In this document: positions 27,081 to 35,912 of the stretch, piece after piece
Position numbering within the stretch: position 1 is the stretch's first letter
How the letters are laid out: each line of letters opens with the position of its first letter
Assembly (NCBI GenBank): GCA_963666475.2
Contig: CAXXJM010000001.1
Span: 1,984,001 to 2,048,000, forward strand
Origin: JBFHIZ01 sp963666475
GTDB lineage: Bacteria; Bacillota; Clostridia; Lachnospirales; Lachnospiraceae
Reading direction: 5' to 3'
DNA: 64,000 nt
Made by a program: the position numbers and the translations under genes
Notes under the pieces: generated by a model
The model's database searches: none
Told to the model about the DNA's origin: nothing
Seen by the model: only the letters and a program-made list of their open reading frames with translations

Positions 27081-27776
27081 TTATAAGGACTCTTTATCAT
27101 CTTCAAGACAGGATACGGAGATTTCTAAATTGCCATTTCTGCATCGAATCTGATCCAGCATCTCTTTTTCCAGTTTCTTATCTTGCAGAATCACACGGTA
27201 AGTAAGGCGAAACATACTACCCATGTTTGTCGTCTTAACCGTTACCAATTCCGCCTTACTTGTAAATTTTTCAAAGATGTCGGAAAAGATATTTGTATAA
27301 TCCAAGTCTTCTGGAATGGTGACTCGCAAAGTTTTTCCACACTCTGCGTCTTTCTTATCACCAAATTTTGACGCTGAATATAGCATTGAAATTAAAGATA
27401 AGATGATTGTAAATATTGCAGCATATCCAATATATCCCATTCCCACTGCAAGACCTGCGCCCATCCCAATGAAGATCGCACCAATTTCTTTTGCTGTTCC
27501 AGGAACCGAACGAAAACGAATTAAGCTAAACGCTCCTGCAACTGCTACACCTGTCCCAATGTTTCCATTTACCATCATAATTATCATTGCTACAACTGCC
27601 GGGATGATTGCGAGTGTTACAACAAAACTTTTTGTGTAATTCGATTTATAGATGTACGATGATGCCAAAATGACGCCTAACACAAGTGCACTAAATAAAC
27701 ATAGCAAAAATGCACTGGTATTCATCGCCACCCCCGTATCTGTACTTGTTACTCCTTCTAATAAACTACTAAGCAT
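27081..27776 (-). CDS. DUF4956 membrane protein
   Basis: The product has 231 residues. Four membrane segments lie in the first ~135 residues (near 20-40, 48-68, 75-90 and 105-132); the last ~95 residues form a cytoplasmic domain (TLRVTIPEDLDYTNIFSDIF). The family usually accompanies VTC-domain proteins, as here, where its start overlaps the VTC stop by eight bases. A joint role at the membrane, perhaps in polyphosphate synthesis or handling, is inferred from this pairing only. Confidence 0.85.
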   Translation of the reverse strand: MLSSLLEGVTSTDTGVAMNTSAFLLCLFSALVLGVILASSYIYKSNYTKSFVVTLAIIPAVVAMIIMMVNGNIGTGVAVAGAFSLIRFRSVPGTAKEIGAIFIGMGAGLAVGMGYIGYAAIFTIILSLISMLYSASKFGDKKDAECGKTLRVTIPEDLDYTNIFSDIFEKFTSKAELVTVKTTNMGSMFRLTYRVILQDKKLEKEMLDQIRCRNGNLEISVSCLEDDKESL

Positions 27777-28488
27777 ATTTTGCTCCTCCTTGTGATTTCT
27801 CTTCCATCATATGCTTATAAGCAGTTCCATATTTTGAAAAAGACTGTTTGTAAATTTTATTTTCGCTTAAAAACTCGGTAAACCAGAGTGGTACCGCCGT
27901 CGGTGTTTTAATTTCCATGAGCACTTCGTTCGCTCCCAAAATTCGTTCACCCCATGCACCTTTTGTGAGACATACTTCCTCATTCCTGTAAAAGATCTGA
28001 TCATCAAAAGTCACTCGAAGTTCTGCGTCCCGAACCCCAGTATACGCCTCTCGTTCATATGATAGGAAAACCATTGGCTGCAAATCCTTGTAATATGATT
28101 TCACATAATCAATTTCATTTTTTATTTGACTTTGTTCAATCACATCTGCATGTTTACACAGATAACGCATGGCATTCTTTTCCGTTGTCCCAATTCTTCT
28201 TTTATATACAACATGGTCATATTTCTTTTTAAGCTCTACATAGACCGGTGAATTTGAGGTTGTTTCACCATAGCTTCTTAAGCGGAGTTTTTCTTTATAT
28301 GATGGTTTGTCTATGGACTGCCTAATCAAACGATAATCCGGGGTATCGAAATATATCGAATTAATTCGAGTTCTTCCATATTGATCCATTACCAGATGCT
28401 CCTGTAATGACTCGACCAATTTCATCTTTTGTTTTTTTGTAATGATATATTTCATCTCGTATCGCTTAAAAACACTTTGATATCCCAT
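27769..28488 (-). CDS. VTC-domain polyphosphate polymerase-like protein
   Basis: The product has 239 residues from the ATG at 28488 with AGGAG just upstream. It is a triphosphate-tunnel-type VTC domain: RYEMKYII at the start, KEKLRLRSYG, VYVELKKK and YKRRI provide the basic and acidic tunnel residues, then FLSYEREAY, LRVTFDDQI and LMEIKT. In yeast Vtc4 this fold makes polyphosphate from ATP; bacterial activity is less well established. It is coupled to DUF4956. It follows the two-component genes by 108 nt. Confidence 0.87.
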   Translation of the reverse strand: MGYQSVFKRYEMKYIITKKQKMKLVESLQEHLVMDQYGRTRINSIYFDTPDYRLIRQSIDKPSYKEKLRLRSYGETTSNSPVYVELKKKYDHVVYKRRIGTTEKNAMRYLCKHADVIEQSQIKNEIDYVKSYYKDLQPMVFLSYEREAYTGVRDAELRVTFDDQIFYRNEEVCLTKGAWGERILGANEVLMEIKTPTAVPLWFTEFLSENKIYKQSFSKYGTAYKHMMEEKSQGGAKYA

Positions 28489-28596
28489 AAAATAATACTC
28501 CTTTCTTTTACATAGGAACATTCCATATGTTCTAAAGAAATCATAACTTGCCTACCTAAAATTTACTTAAAATTTACAAAAAGATTTCAAAATTTT

Positions 28597-29850
28597 TTAT
28601 GTGAAAATCATTTGGATAACCAATGTTTTTCCATTTTTACTAAACGCACTGATTTTCCCCTTATGAGAAAGAACAATCGCCTGTGCTACGGAAAGTCCGA
28701 TTCCATGCCCACCTGTCTTTGAATTTCTTGACGTTTCCGCTCTTACAAAGCGTTCAAACAGATGGTTATAATTCCCTTTTTCAATACCCTCTACGGCATT
28801 TTCTGTCGAGAATTCAATGTTCTTCCCTTCTTTTTTTACAGTAATGCGTATTTCACTATTATCCGATGCATATTTTAGTGCGTTCTCGCCTAAAATCGTA
28901 CATAGTTTTTTTATCTTTTCCGAATTCCCTTTTAGAATAATTCCGTCCTCAATATCCATCGTGAATACTTTATTCACCATCATTCCCGCTGCTCTGAATT
29001 CTTCAAATTCTGTTCGGACCATTTCAGATAGATTTATTTTTTCACGAAGTTCTTCTTGCTGCTCCTCATCCATTCTAGATAGTAGAACAAGGTTCTCCGT
29101 AAGCTTGGATAAACGGTCGATCTGATGCTTTGTGCTTTTTGTCCATTCACTCTCTCCATGTTCCATTTCAACAATTTCTGTATTTGCACCAATGACCGTT
29201 ATTGGAGTCTTTAATTCGTGGCTTGCGTCTGTAATAAATCTCTTTTGCTTTTCATAGCTTTCTGCTACAGGAGCTACCGCTCTTTTTGAAAAAAACAGAA
29301 CAAGCAAAAAGATCATTATAGTTCCTCCTATTGAAATCCACAAGCTAGTTAAAAAGAATTGTCTTACATTCCAAAGGGTTCTAGAACAGTCTAAGAAGAT
29401 GATCTTGGTTCCACTTTGAGACTCAACAACCAAATATTTATAAGTCGACTTATACCCTTCTTCTTTTCCACTTTCATTTACTTCCTCTGCAAGTAAAACC
29501 GCTTCCTCATAGTTGATTGCAGCAATAGAATCTAGATTTACTTCGACAATCTCATCATTTTCATCATAGGTTACCGTAAAATATCTAGACATATAAAGTG
29601 TTTCCGGTGATGTTCTTGGATCAGTCTGTTTTGACAGGTCTACATTTTCCTTAATATGTTCCGGAGGCTTTACATCAAGAAATTCTTTTTCAAAGGTATT
29701 AATATCTGTTAGCATTCGTATATGGAAGTCATTGTCTTGATCGACCTGGATAAAATTTGTGATATTGATAAATCCAATTAATAATCCAACGACCAGAATA
29801 ACAGATATCATTGTAATCACTAAAAATCTTCTTCTTAATTTTTTAATCAT
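28597..29850 (-). CDS. two-component sensor histidine kinase
   Basis: The product has 417 residues from the ATG at 29850, which overlaps the response regulator stop. There are two membrane segments (about residues 9-30 and 168-190) around an extracytoplasmic sensor of ~135 residues. The phospho-acceptor His is in DASHELKTPI, and N, G1 and G2 boxes are GENALKYAS and GGHGIGLSVAQAI. No HAMP domain is obvious. Partner of the OmpR-type regulator; the signal is unknown. Confidence 0.93.
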   Translation of the reverse strand: MIKKLRRRFLVITMISVILVVGLLIGFINITNFIQVDQDNDFHIRMLTDINTFEKEFLDVKPPEHIKENVDLSKQTDPRTSPETLYMSRYFTVTYDENDEIVEVNLDSIAAINYEEAVLLAEEVNESGKEEGYKSTYKYLVVESQSGTKIIFLDCSRTLWNVRQFFLTSLWISIGGTIMIFLLVLFFSKRAVAPVAESYEKQKRFITDASHELKTPITVIGANTEIVEMEHGESEWTKSTKHQIDRLSKLTENLVLLSRMDEEQQEELREKINLSEMVRTEFEEFRAAGMMVNKVFTMDIEDGIILKGNSEKIKKLCTILGENALKYASDNSEIRITVKKEGKNIEFSTENAVEGIEKGNYNHLFERFVRAETSRNSKTGGHGIGLSVAQAIVLSHKGKISAFSKNGKTLVIQMIFT

Positions 29851-30520
29851 TATCTTTCTCCACTGTATAACCAATGTTACGTACCGCACGAATTTGAATG
29901 TTTGCACCGATTCCTTTCATTTTCTTTCTAAGATTTGAAATATAAACCCATACAACACTAATATCCGCTTCCGTATCAAATCCCCAAATCTTATCGATCA
30001 TTCTCTCTGCTGAAAAATATTGTTTGGGGTGTGTCATCAACAATTCAATAATTTGAAATTCTTTGTTCGTGAGACAAATCGTCTGTTCGCCAACGGACAT
30101 TTCATAGGTTAATCTATTGAGTTCTACGTTTTCCATGGAAATAATAGAATCCGTCATTTCCGTCTGTCTTCTTGTGATCGATCGTATCCTGGCCAACAAC
30201 TCTTTCGTTGCAAATGGTTTTGTTAAATAATCATCTGCCCCACAATCCAGTCCTTTTACGCGATCGTCTATTTCTGATTTTGCTGTCAATAAGAGCACTG
30301 GCACTTTATTCCCTTTTTTTCGGATCTCCTGAAGAACTTGCAGACCGTCCACTTTTGGCATCATAATATCCAAAATCACTCCGTCATAATTGTCCGCTTC
30401 CAAATAATCCAAAGCTTCCGCTCCATCATAAACTACGTCAACGGAGTATTTACTATGTTTTAATATTGTTGCAAGCGCATTTGCTAGTTCTCTTTCATCT
30501 TCTGCTAAAAGTAATCTCAT
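29843..30520 (-). CDS. OmpR/PhoB-family response regulator
   Basis: The product has 225 residues. The receiver has the acidic pair in AEDERE, phospho-acceptor Asp in VILDIMMPKVDG and Lys in LTKPF. The C-terminal winged helix (NRLTYEMSVGEQTICLTNKE, then FSAERMIDKIWG and VYISNLRKKM) is typical OmpR type. It is the first gene of an apparent RR-HK-VTC-DUF4956 unit, so the VTC pair is a candidate target. Confidence 0.95.
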   Translation of the reverse strand: MRLLLAEDERELANALATILKHSKYSVDVVYDGAEALDYLEADNYDGVILDIMMPKVDGLQVLQEIRKKGNKVPVLLLTAKSEIDDRVKGLDCGADDYLTKPFATKELLARIRSITRRQTEMTDSIISMENVELNRLTYEMSVGEQTICLTNKEFQIIELLMTHPKQYFSAERMIDKIWGFDTEADISVVWVYISNLRKKMKGIGANIQIRAVRNIGYTVEKDND

Positions 30521-30562
30521 ATTTTCCCTTTCTCATAATAATAAGCATGTCTTTTCAAAGCT

Positions 30563-30612
30563 GGCAACTTTGTGAGGGGCACAAATTGCCGCGTGAAAGA
30601 ATCATCTTTCAC
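30563..30612 (-). other. two adjacent stem-loops in the leader of the response regulator gene
   Basis: In transcript order GTGAAAGATGATTCTTTCAC (perfect 8-bp stem, 30612-30593) is followed by GGCAATTTGTG pairing with CACAAAGTTGCC with one bulge (30590-30563). They end about 42 nt before the start codon and have no T-tract. Possible mRNA control element; I recognise no riboswitch class. The rest of 30613-30798 is AT-rich without a gene. Confidence 0.45.
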
Positions 30613-30798
30613 ACTATCTCCTCATAGACATTCTTTAATGACAGCATTATATGTATTCAATCTAGCATAGAACCCTTAAATGAAACTAAATCGCATAAAA
30701 CTACAATTATATCTTTGTTCATCATATCATACACAAAAGCATACTTTCTACCATCTATATTATATTTTTAATGTCACTAAAATAGTGAATTTGGCAGA

Positions 30799-30829
30799 AA
30801 CAAAAGAAAGACCCCTTTTCAGAGATCTT
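30799..30829 (-). terminator. terminator after the DUF362 gene
   Basis: On the minus strand AGATCTCT pairs with AGGGGTCT (two G-U) around GAAA, followed by TTCTTTTG. Confidence 0.6.
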
Positions 30830-30851
30830 CATTTGCTATACAAATTCTTAC

Positions 30852-31961
30852 TTACATCTGGATTATTTCATACTGATCCGAACCCATATTCATTTTCAAT
30901 CCATGTTCAATCGAACTCATCCAGTTTGTTTCTGGGTGTACATTGGTAAAATGATCTGAACAAATATGTTTTTGATCCGTTAGTGCACTATTTGGCAATG
31001 GCATTTGTTTGTTACATTCCTCTGCACAAGCAAGATCCAAAGCAATTGGATCGAAGGATGCAAACATTCCAACATCCGGTATGATAGGTGCATCATTTTC
31101 ACTATGGCAGTCACAATTTGGAGAAATATCACGTACAATATTGATGTGAAAATTGGGTTTATCTTTGATTACTGCATACGCATACTCTGCGATTTTTCGA
31201 TTTAAGATGTTGTTTCCATCCTCATTTGTTAGTTCAATCGTATGCTCCGGACAAGCTCCAACACAACGACCACATCCAACACACTTCTCATGGTCAATCG
31301 TCGCTTTCCCTTCTGGGAACGAAAGCGCTTCATGCGCGCAGTTCTCCTGACAAATCATACAACCAATGCAATTTTCCTGTACCACAAAAGGCTTTCCACT
31401 ATCATGCATCTGTTTTTTACCAGCTCTTGATCCACATCCCATTCCCAGATTCTTCAAACATCCACCATACCCTGTTGCCTCATGCCCCTTGAAATGATTG
31501 AGAGAAATAATAATATCTGCATTTGCAATCGCATTTCCGATTTTTGCTTCCTGTATCAATTCCCCATCAATTGGAACGAGTGTTTCTTCTGTTCCTTTGA
31601 TTCCATCTGCAATAATTACATGACAGCCAGTACTAAATGGGCTGAATCCGTTTTCATAAGCTGCGTCTAAATGATCGAGACCATTACTTCTTCCACCAAC
31701 ATACAATGTATTACAGTCTGTTAGAAATGGTCTTCCTCCTTTTTCCTTTACAAAATCAACGATCACTTTTGCATAGTTAGGTCTTAAAAAAGCCAAATTC
31801 CCTGGCTCGCCAAAGTGAATTTTAATTGCAACATACTTGCCTTTAAAATCAATCTTGTCCATGCCTGCCATGCGAATTAAACGGTTGAGCTTTGAAAGAA
31901 TAGACTCTCCGCCCTGTGCTCTAAAATCGGTAAAATAAATCTTTGATTTTTCTGAATTCAT
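30852..31961 (-). CDS. DUF362 protein with two 4Fe-4S ferredoxin motifs
   Basis: The product has 369 residues. The N-terminal DUF362 domain (VAIKIHFGEPGNLAFLRP, NHFKGHEATGYGGCLKN) covers about residues 30-185. Two clusters follow: CIGCMICQENC and CVGCGRCVGACP. The C-terminal part returns to DUF362 sequence (FDPIALDLACAEECN). It is an anaerobe iron-sulfur protein of unknown substrate, cytoplasmic. It starts 47 nt after the ABC-F stop with GGAGG, so both may share a transcript. Confidence 0.9.
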   Translation of the reverse strand: MNSEKSKIYFTDFRAQGGESILSKLNRLIRMAGMDKIDFKGKYVAIKIHFGEPGNLAFLRPNYAKVIVDFVKEKGGRPFLTDCNTLYVGGRSNGLDHLDAAYENGFSPFSTGCHVIIADGIKGTEETLVPIDGELIQEAKIGNAIANADIIISLNHFKGHEATGYGGCLKNLGMGCGSRAGKKQMHDSGKPFVVQENCIGCMICQENCAHEALSFPEGKATIDHEKCVGCGRCVGACPEHTIELTNEDGNNILNRKIAEYAYAVIKDKPNFHINIVRDISPNCDCHSENDAPIIPDVGMFASFDPIALDLACAEECNKQMPLPNSALTDQKHICSDHFTNVHPETNWMSSIEHGLKMNMGSDQYEIIQM

Positions 31962-32008
31962 GTTATTCCTCCCTTTTCTTTTCCTTATAAATTAAATCTT
32001 GTTGGTTC

Positions 32009-33577
32009 CTAATCGGGTTCGTCGAAAAACACCTGATGAAGTCCGTTTTCATCTAGTTGTAAAATGCGGTCACATACTTCTGATAAATATTTTCGATCAT
32101 GAGAAATCGATATCAGCGTGCCTTGAAAATCCCGAAGTACCTGTCTTATGACCGGATTTGACAATGGAGAAAAATTTCTTGTTGGTTCATCCAATAAAAT
32201 AACTTCTGCTTCTGACATGCTAAGTTTCAACAAGAGAATTTTCGCTTTTTGACCACCCGACAGAGATTCTATCGTATGATTCATTTCGTCTGCCGTATAT
32301 TTCATGGAACCAAGATATGTGCGAACTTTTGAAATATCTTCTTTGTCCCCACTCGTTGCCAAAAATTCAACAGGCGTAAGCGTTTCATCCATAACTTCAT
32401 AATAATTTTGTGGCATATAGCCAACTTTTAAATTAGATTCTCTCAAAAGTTGCTCATAAATGGATTTCAGCAAGGTTGTTTTTCCTACACCATTGTCACC
32501 TACAATCCCAATTTTTTCGTTTCCTCTAATAACTAAAAAAATATTTTTTGCCAGAACGCGTATTCCGTTTGTAAAATTCGTTTCAACAATACTTAACTGC
32601 TCATTTCTATATTCTATCACAGTTTTCCCTTGTGGAATATGGATGTTTTTAGAAAAACGAATCATCATGGAGTTTTCGGATTCCGGTGTTTTCGTCATCG
32701 ATTCTCGTTCCCGATCAAATCTCTTTTCCAAAGATTTTACTGCTTTCATTTTCTTTTTTAGGAGCTGTCCACTATGGGGATTCTGCCTAGAAACAGAGTT
32801 CTGATCTCTTTCCACTTTCTGATAAATACGCATGAATTTTTCTTGTCGTATCGTCTCCTTTTTTTGATCGCTTATCGCTTTTTGTTCCTGATTTTTAAAT
32901 TCTTCTGATCGTATTTTTAAGTATTCTAAATAAGAATTCTTGGACACGGTATGTTTGTTTTGCTTTTTTCGTTTTATCTGTTCTAAGTGAACGATTCCAG
33001 TAGTCGTATGTTCTAGAAGAAGTTCATCATGCGAAATAAAAAGAAATGTATATGAGCTGTTTTGAATCCACCTTTCAAGCCATTCTACGGTGCGCAGATC
33101 CAAATCATTGGAAGGCTCATCCAAAAAAACAACATCCGGTTTTGAAATGAGTAGATCTGCGATCTGCATTTTTACCTTTTCTCCCCCAGAGAACGAATTC
33201 ATCAATTGTTCGGAAAAAAAGATTTCCTTTGGAAGTTGAAGCTCTCCTGCCAACTTGCTAAGTTCCTTTGGTGTACACTCCCAAAACATTTCATTTCTAG
33301 AAAAAAACTCTTGTGCAGAGATTTGTAGGTCTTCCTCTGGAAGCTCCTGAGACAGATAGCCCATTTTTTCTCCCGATGTGATTCGTTCCCCTGTAACTAA
33401 TGAGTAATCATCTATCAGTTCTGGATCGAAAATGTATTTTAGGAGTGTACTTTTTCCATTTCCCTCTTCTCCAATAATTGCAATTTTCTCTCCTTGATTA
33501 ATAACTAAATTGAAGTCCTGTATCAGGACTCGCAAGTCCTTTTTATGTGTAATTGTTAAATTTTGAATATGTATCAT
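32009..33577 (-). CDS. ABC-F ribosomal protection protein (Lsa/Vga/CplR-like)
   Basis: The product has 522 residues from the ATG at 33577, preceded by GAGGA. Two ATPase domains without membrane segments: Walker A EEGNGKST and DNGVGKTT, signatures FSGGEKVKM and LSGGQKAKI, Walker B FLDEPSNDLD and LLDEPTRNFSPLS. The linker between them is long and basic. The DEPTRNFSPLS variant is typical of the Lsa/Vga/CplR antibiotic-resistance group, which protects ribosomes against lincosamides, streptogramin A and pleuromutilins. A structured leader with a short ORF and terminator, as seen for such genes, precedes it. Resistance is predicted, not shown. Confidence 0.85.
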   Translation of the reverse strand: MIHIQNLTITHKKDLRVLIQDFNLVINQGEKIAIIGEEGNGKSTLLKYIFDPELIDDYSLVTGERITSGEKMGYLSQELPEEDLQISAQEFFSRNEMFWECTPKELSKLAGELQLPKEIFFSEQLMNSFSGGEKVKMQIADLLISKPDVVFLDEPSNDLDLRTVEWLERWIQNSSYTFLFISHDELLLEHTTTGIVHLEQIKRKKQNKHTVSKNSYLEYLKIRSEEFKNQEQKAISDQKKETIRQEKFMRIYQKVERDQNSVSRQNPHSGQLLKKKMKAVKSLEKRFDRERESMTKTPESENSMMIRFSKNIHIPQGKTVIEYRNEQLSIVETNFTNGIRVLAKNIFLVIRGNEKIGIVGDNGVGKTTLLKSIYEQLLRESNLKVGYMPQNYYEVMDETLTPVEFLATSGDKEDISKVRTYLGSMKYTADEMNHTIESLSGGQKAKILLLKLSMSEAEVILLDEPTRNFSPLSNPVIRQVLRDFQGTLISISHDRKYLSEVCDRILQLDENGLHQVFFDEPD

Positions 33578-33592
33578 ATAATTCCTCAGACC

Positions 33593-33620
33593 AAAAAATC
33601 TGTTTTCAACCGAAAACAGA
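33593..33620 (-). terminator. attenuator terminator directly before the ABC-F gene
   Basis: TCTGTTTTC pairs perfectly with GAAAACAGA around GGTT, followed by six T, and ends only 16 nt before the start codon. The 5' arm is partly duplicated upstream (TCTGTTT at 33691-33685), which could pair with the 3' arm instead and prevent termination. Confidence 0.8.
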
Positions 33621-33749
33621 CTTACGCAAAAGAAACCTATATGCAATAGGTAAGGTTTCAAGTCATCGTCTAATTCGGTATCACAAACAGACCTACAAAG
33701 GCCTTTCTAAATAACTACTGTGTTTGCTTTGCACCAAATTAGTTCATCA

Positions 33750-33764
33750 TCATGACTTCACCAT
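33750..33764 (-). CDS. candidate four-codon leader ORF (MVKS)
   Basis: ATG GTG AAG TCA TGA lies five bases after a strong AGGAAAGG site, about 20 nt into the predicted transcript. An overlapping MMMN frame (33753-33739) follows. Short translated leader ORFs are the drug sensors in many ABC-F and erm attenuators. Confidence 0.5.
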   Translation of the reverse strand: MVKS

Positions 33765-33787
33765 TCAAACCTTTCCTAAATATAAAA

Positions 33788-33830
33788 ATATCATACCGTT
33801 GTACAAATCTTTTGTCAACCGGTATGATAT
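33788..33830 (-). promoter_or_regulatory. palindrome-covered promoter of the ABC-F gene
   Basis: TTGACA (33818-33813), a 17-nt spacer and TATGAT (33795-33790) on the minus strand. The promoter sits inside an inverted repeat: ATATCATACCG at 33788-33798 and its complement at 33820-33830, with further imperfect pairing inward (GTTG...CAAC). This looks like an operator for a dimeric repressor or activator. Confidence 0.75.
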
Positions 33831-33836
33831 CCATAT

Positions 33837-35912
33837 TTATGCAATCACAAACTGTCCTACTGCTTGTCTTAGTTTCTCAATTTTCAAGGTCAATGAATCG
33901 GCAACTTGTCCCAAATCGCGCACTTCATTTTCCTGTGTTCTTGTAGTGCTTGTGACCAAGGAAATCGAAGCCGTCGTTTCTTCTAAAACAGAAGATATAT
34001 TTTCAATCGCTTGCAAAGTCTCCATTCGAAAAACCTCTGATTGGTCTGCGTGCATTTGAATTTCTTCTACTTCTTTGAATAAGCTCACTGTCATATCATT
34101 GATTTTATCAAATACTTGCAAAGTCTCCGAAACGATCACGTCTTGACTTTGTACGATTTCTTCTGCTTTCTCAGCATTTTCTTTCGTCTGCTTCGTCTGT
34201 TTGGAAATCGTATCCACGATTTTCTGAATTTCCGTTGCAGCATTTTTTGATTCCTCTGCAAGTTGCCTGATTTCACTGGCAACAACCGCAAATCCTCTTC
34301 CATGTTCTCCTGCTCTTGCTGCTTCAATGGATGCATTTAAAGACAATAAATTTGTTTCTTCCGTGATATCTTGAATTACCTTTACGAATTCTGAAATCAT
34401 ACTTGATTTCTTCTCTAATGCCAGAACATCCTCCCCAACTTCTTTGGTTGCAATCTTTGTTTTTTCTGAGATATCTGACAAGTTGTTCATCGTATGAATT
34501 CCAATTTGAATATGCTTTTCACTTTCCTTTTGTACTCGTCCCGACGCCTTGGCATTGTTTGAAATCAGCTGAATTCGTTTGGAGAGCTCATCCATTTTCA
34601 TGTGACAGTTTCCTGCATCTTCAGCTTGTGACGCGACCCCATAATCCAAATTTGTCATGGTTTCCGTAATTCCCTTCGCATCGTTTTGTAAAACTTTGGT
34701 CACTCCCTGCATTTCAATTACTTCCGTTGCAACAAATTCCGTTAAGTTTTCCACCTGTTCCACTAAAATCTTTGTTTTTCCAACCATTTCTTCAATTTCA
34801 TAGGAAAGTTTTGCAAATTCATTATTTCCTTTGACATTCATTTTTACAAGTAGATTGCCCTTTGCAACGTCTCGTAATTTTTTAGTGATGTAAGTCATGG
34901 AAGAAGATACATTCCAAAGAATAACGAGTGTAAATGTTAATAGAAGTACGGCTGCAATAATCACGGAAATGAATGTAGTGTTTCGTATTGTAGTGGCTCC
35001 TGCAGTAACGATTTTACTCGGAACGATTCCACAGATTGTAATGCCTGTTTTTTCGCTCGTACTCTCTAGAAAAAGGTATTTATTTCCTTGTACAACGACA
35101 TAGTTATCATTATCTATTTCCATCGATTGACTCAAATACTGTTCCATAAACAGATTTGATATTTCTTGATTTTCGTCATTGCCTATTGAGATTGGAAACC
35201 CATCAGCTGAGATAAAATATACAATGGAACCCTCTCCTAAATTAAGAGATGACAAACTATCTTTCAGAATTTCTTCATCCATGTCAACAACTACACATGC
35301 TTGTTTATTTCGTAATATTTTTATATAGGAGATCGCATATGACCGACTATCAATTCCTAAGGTTTCATCGACATAAGGATGGTTCCCGATCCAACTTCCC
35401 ATCCCATGCTCTGTAATATATTGTCCCTCTTCTGAAAGATACCACTTGGAAAAGAACCCATCCATATTCGAGCCATTGGAAGAAAGCACTTCCTCGACTT
35501 CTGTCGGAATAAGATAGATTTGATGTATCAATGAATTGGTGGCTGCTTTTGTTTTTATAATGGATTCTAAGTCGTTTCTTATATTTTTTCTGGATAAATG
35601 ATCATTTTTATAGATGCCCGTAGTCAACTTATTAAAATCGTCATGTAATGCAAGTTGCGTCGCATCTGAAGTCAAAAGTTCCATGCCATAATCTAAATAT
35701 TCGATTTTTGTATCTATGCTGGCCTGAGCTGAGATTTTATAGCTCTGTATCATCCCTTTTTCTGCCTGCTGAAATGAAATAATTCCTACCAATGCGACCG
35801 CAAAAATTGGAACAATACATCCTATGATCAGTTGTGATTTCATACTGACCTTCATTTTTTTGACTTTTACTTTATTTCCGGAGACTTCACAATTTTGTGT
35901 TTCGGTATTCAT
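33837..35912 (-). CDS. methyl-accepting chemotaxis protein
   Basis: The product has 691 residues. Membrane segments near residues 24-44 and 310-332 enclose an extracytoplasmic sensor of ~265 residues that looks like a Cache-type domain. HAMP follows, then a long cytoplasmic coiled coil with the tip AARAGEHGRGFAVVASEIRQLAEES. The start at 35912 has GGAGGG eleven bases upstream and overlaps the AraC-type regulator gene by 26 bases. Last gene of the sugar operon, it probably senses the same sugar, directly or through the binding protein. No CheB/CheR genes are in the window. Confidence 0.93.
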   Translation of the reverse strand: MNTETQNCEVSGNKVKVKKMKVSMKSQLIIGCIVPIFAVALVGIISFQQAEKGMIQSYKISAQASIDTKIEYLDYGMELLTSDATQLALHDDFNKLTTGIYKNDHLSRKNIRNDLESIIKTKAATNSLIHQIYLIPTEVEEVLSSNGSNMDGFFSKWYLSEEGQYITEHGMGSWIGNHPYVDETLGIDSRSYAISYIKILRNKQACVVVDMDEEILKDSLSSLNLGEGSIVYFISADGFPISIGNDENQEISNLFMEQYLSQSMEIDNDNYVVVQGNKYLFLESTSEKTGITICGIVPSKIVTAGATTIRNTTFISVIIAAVLLLTFTLVILWNVSSSMTYITKKLRDVAKGNLLVKMNVKGNNEFAKLSYEIEEMVGKTKILVEQVENLTEFVATEVIEMQGVTKVLQNDAKGITETMTNLDYGVASQAEDAGNCHMKMDELSKRIQLISNNAKASGRVQKESEKHIQIGIHTMNNLSDISEKTKIATKEVGEDVLALEKKSSMISEFVKVIQDITEETNLLSLNASIEAARAGEHGRGFAVVASEIRQLAEESKNAATEIQKIVDTISKQTKQTKENAEKAEEIVQSQDVIVSETLQVFDKINDMTVSLFKEVEEIQMHADQSEVFRMETLQAIENISSVLEETTASISLVTSTTRTQENEVRDLGQVADSLTLKIEKLRQAVGQFVIA

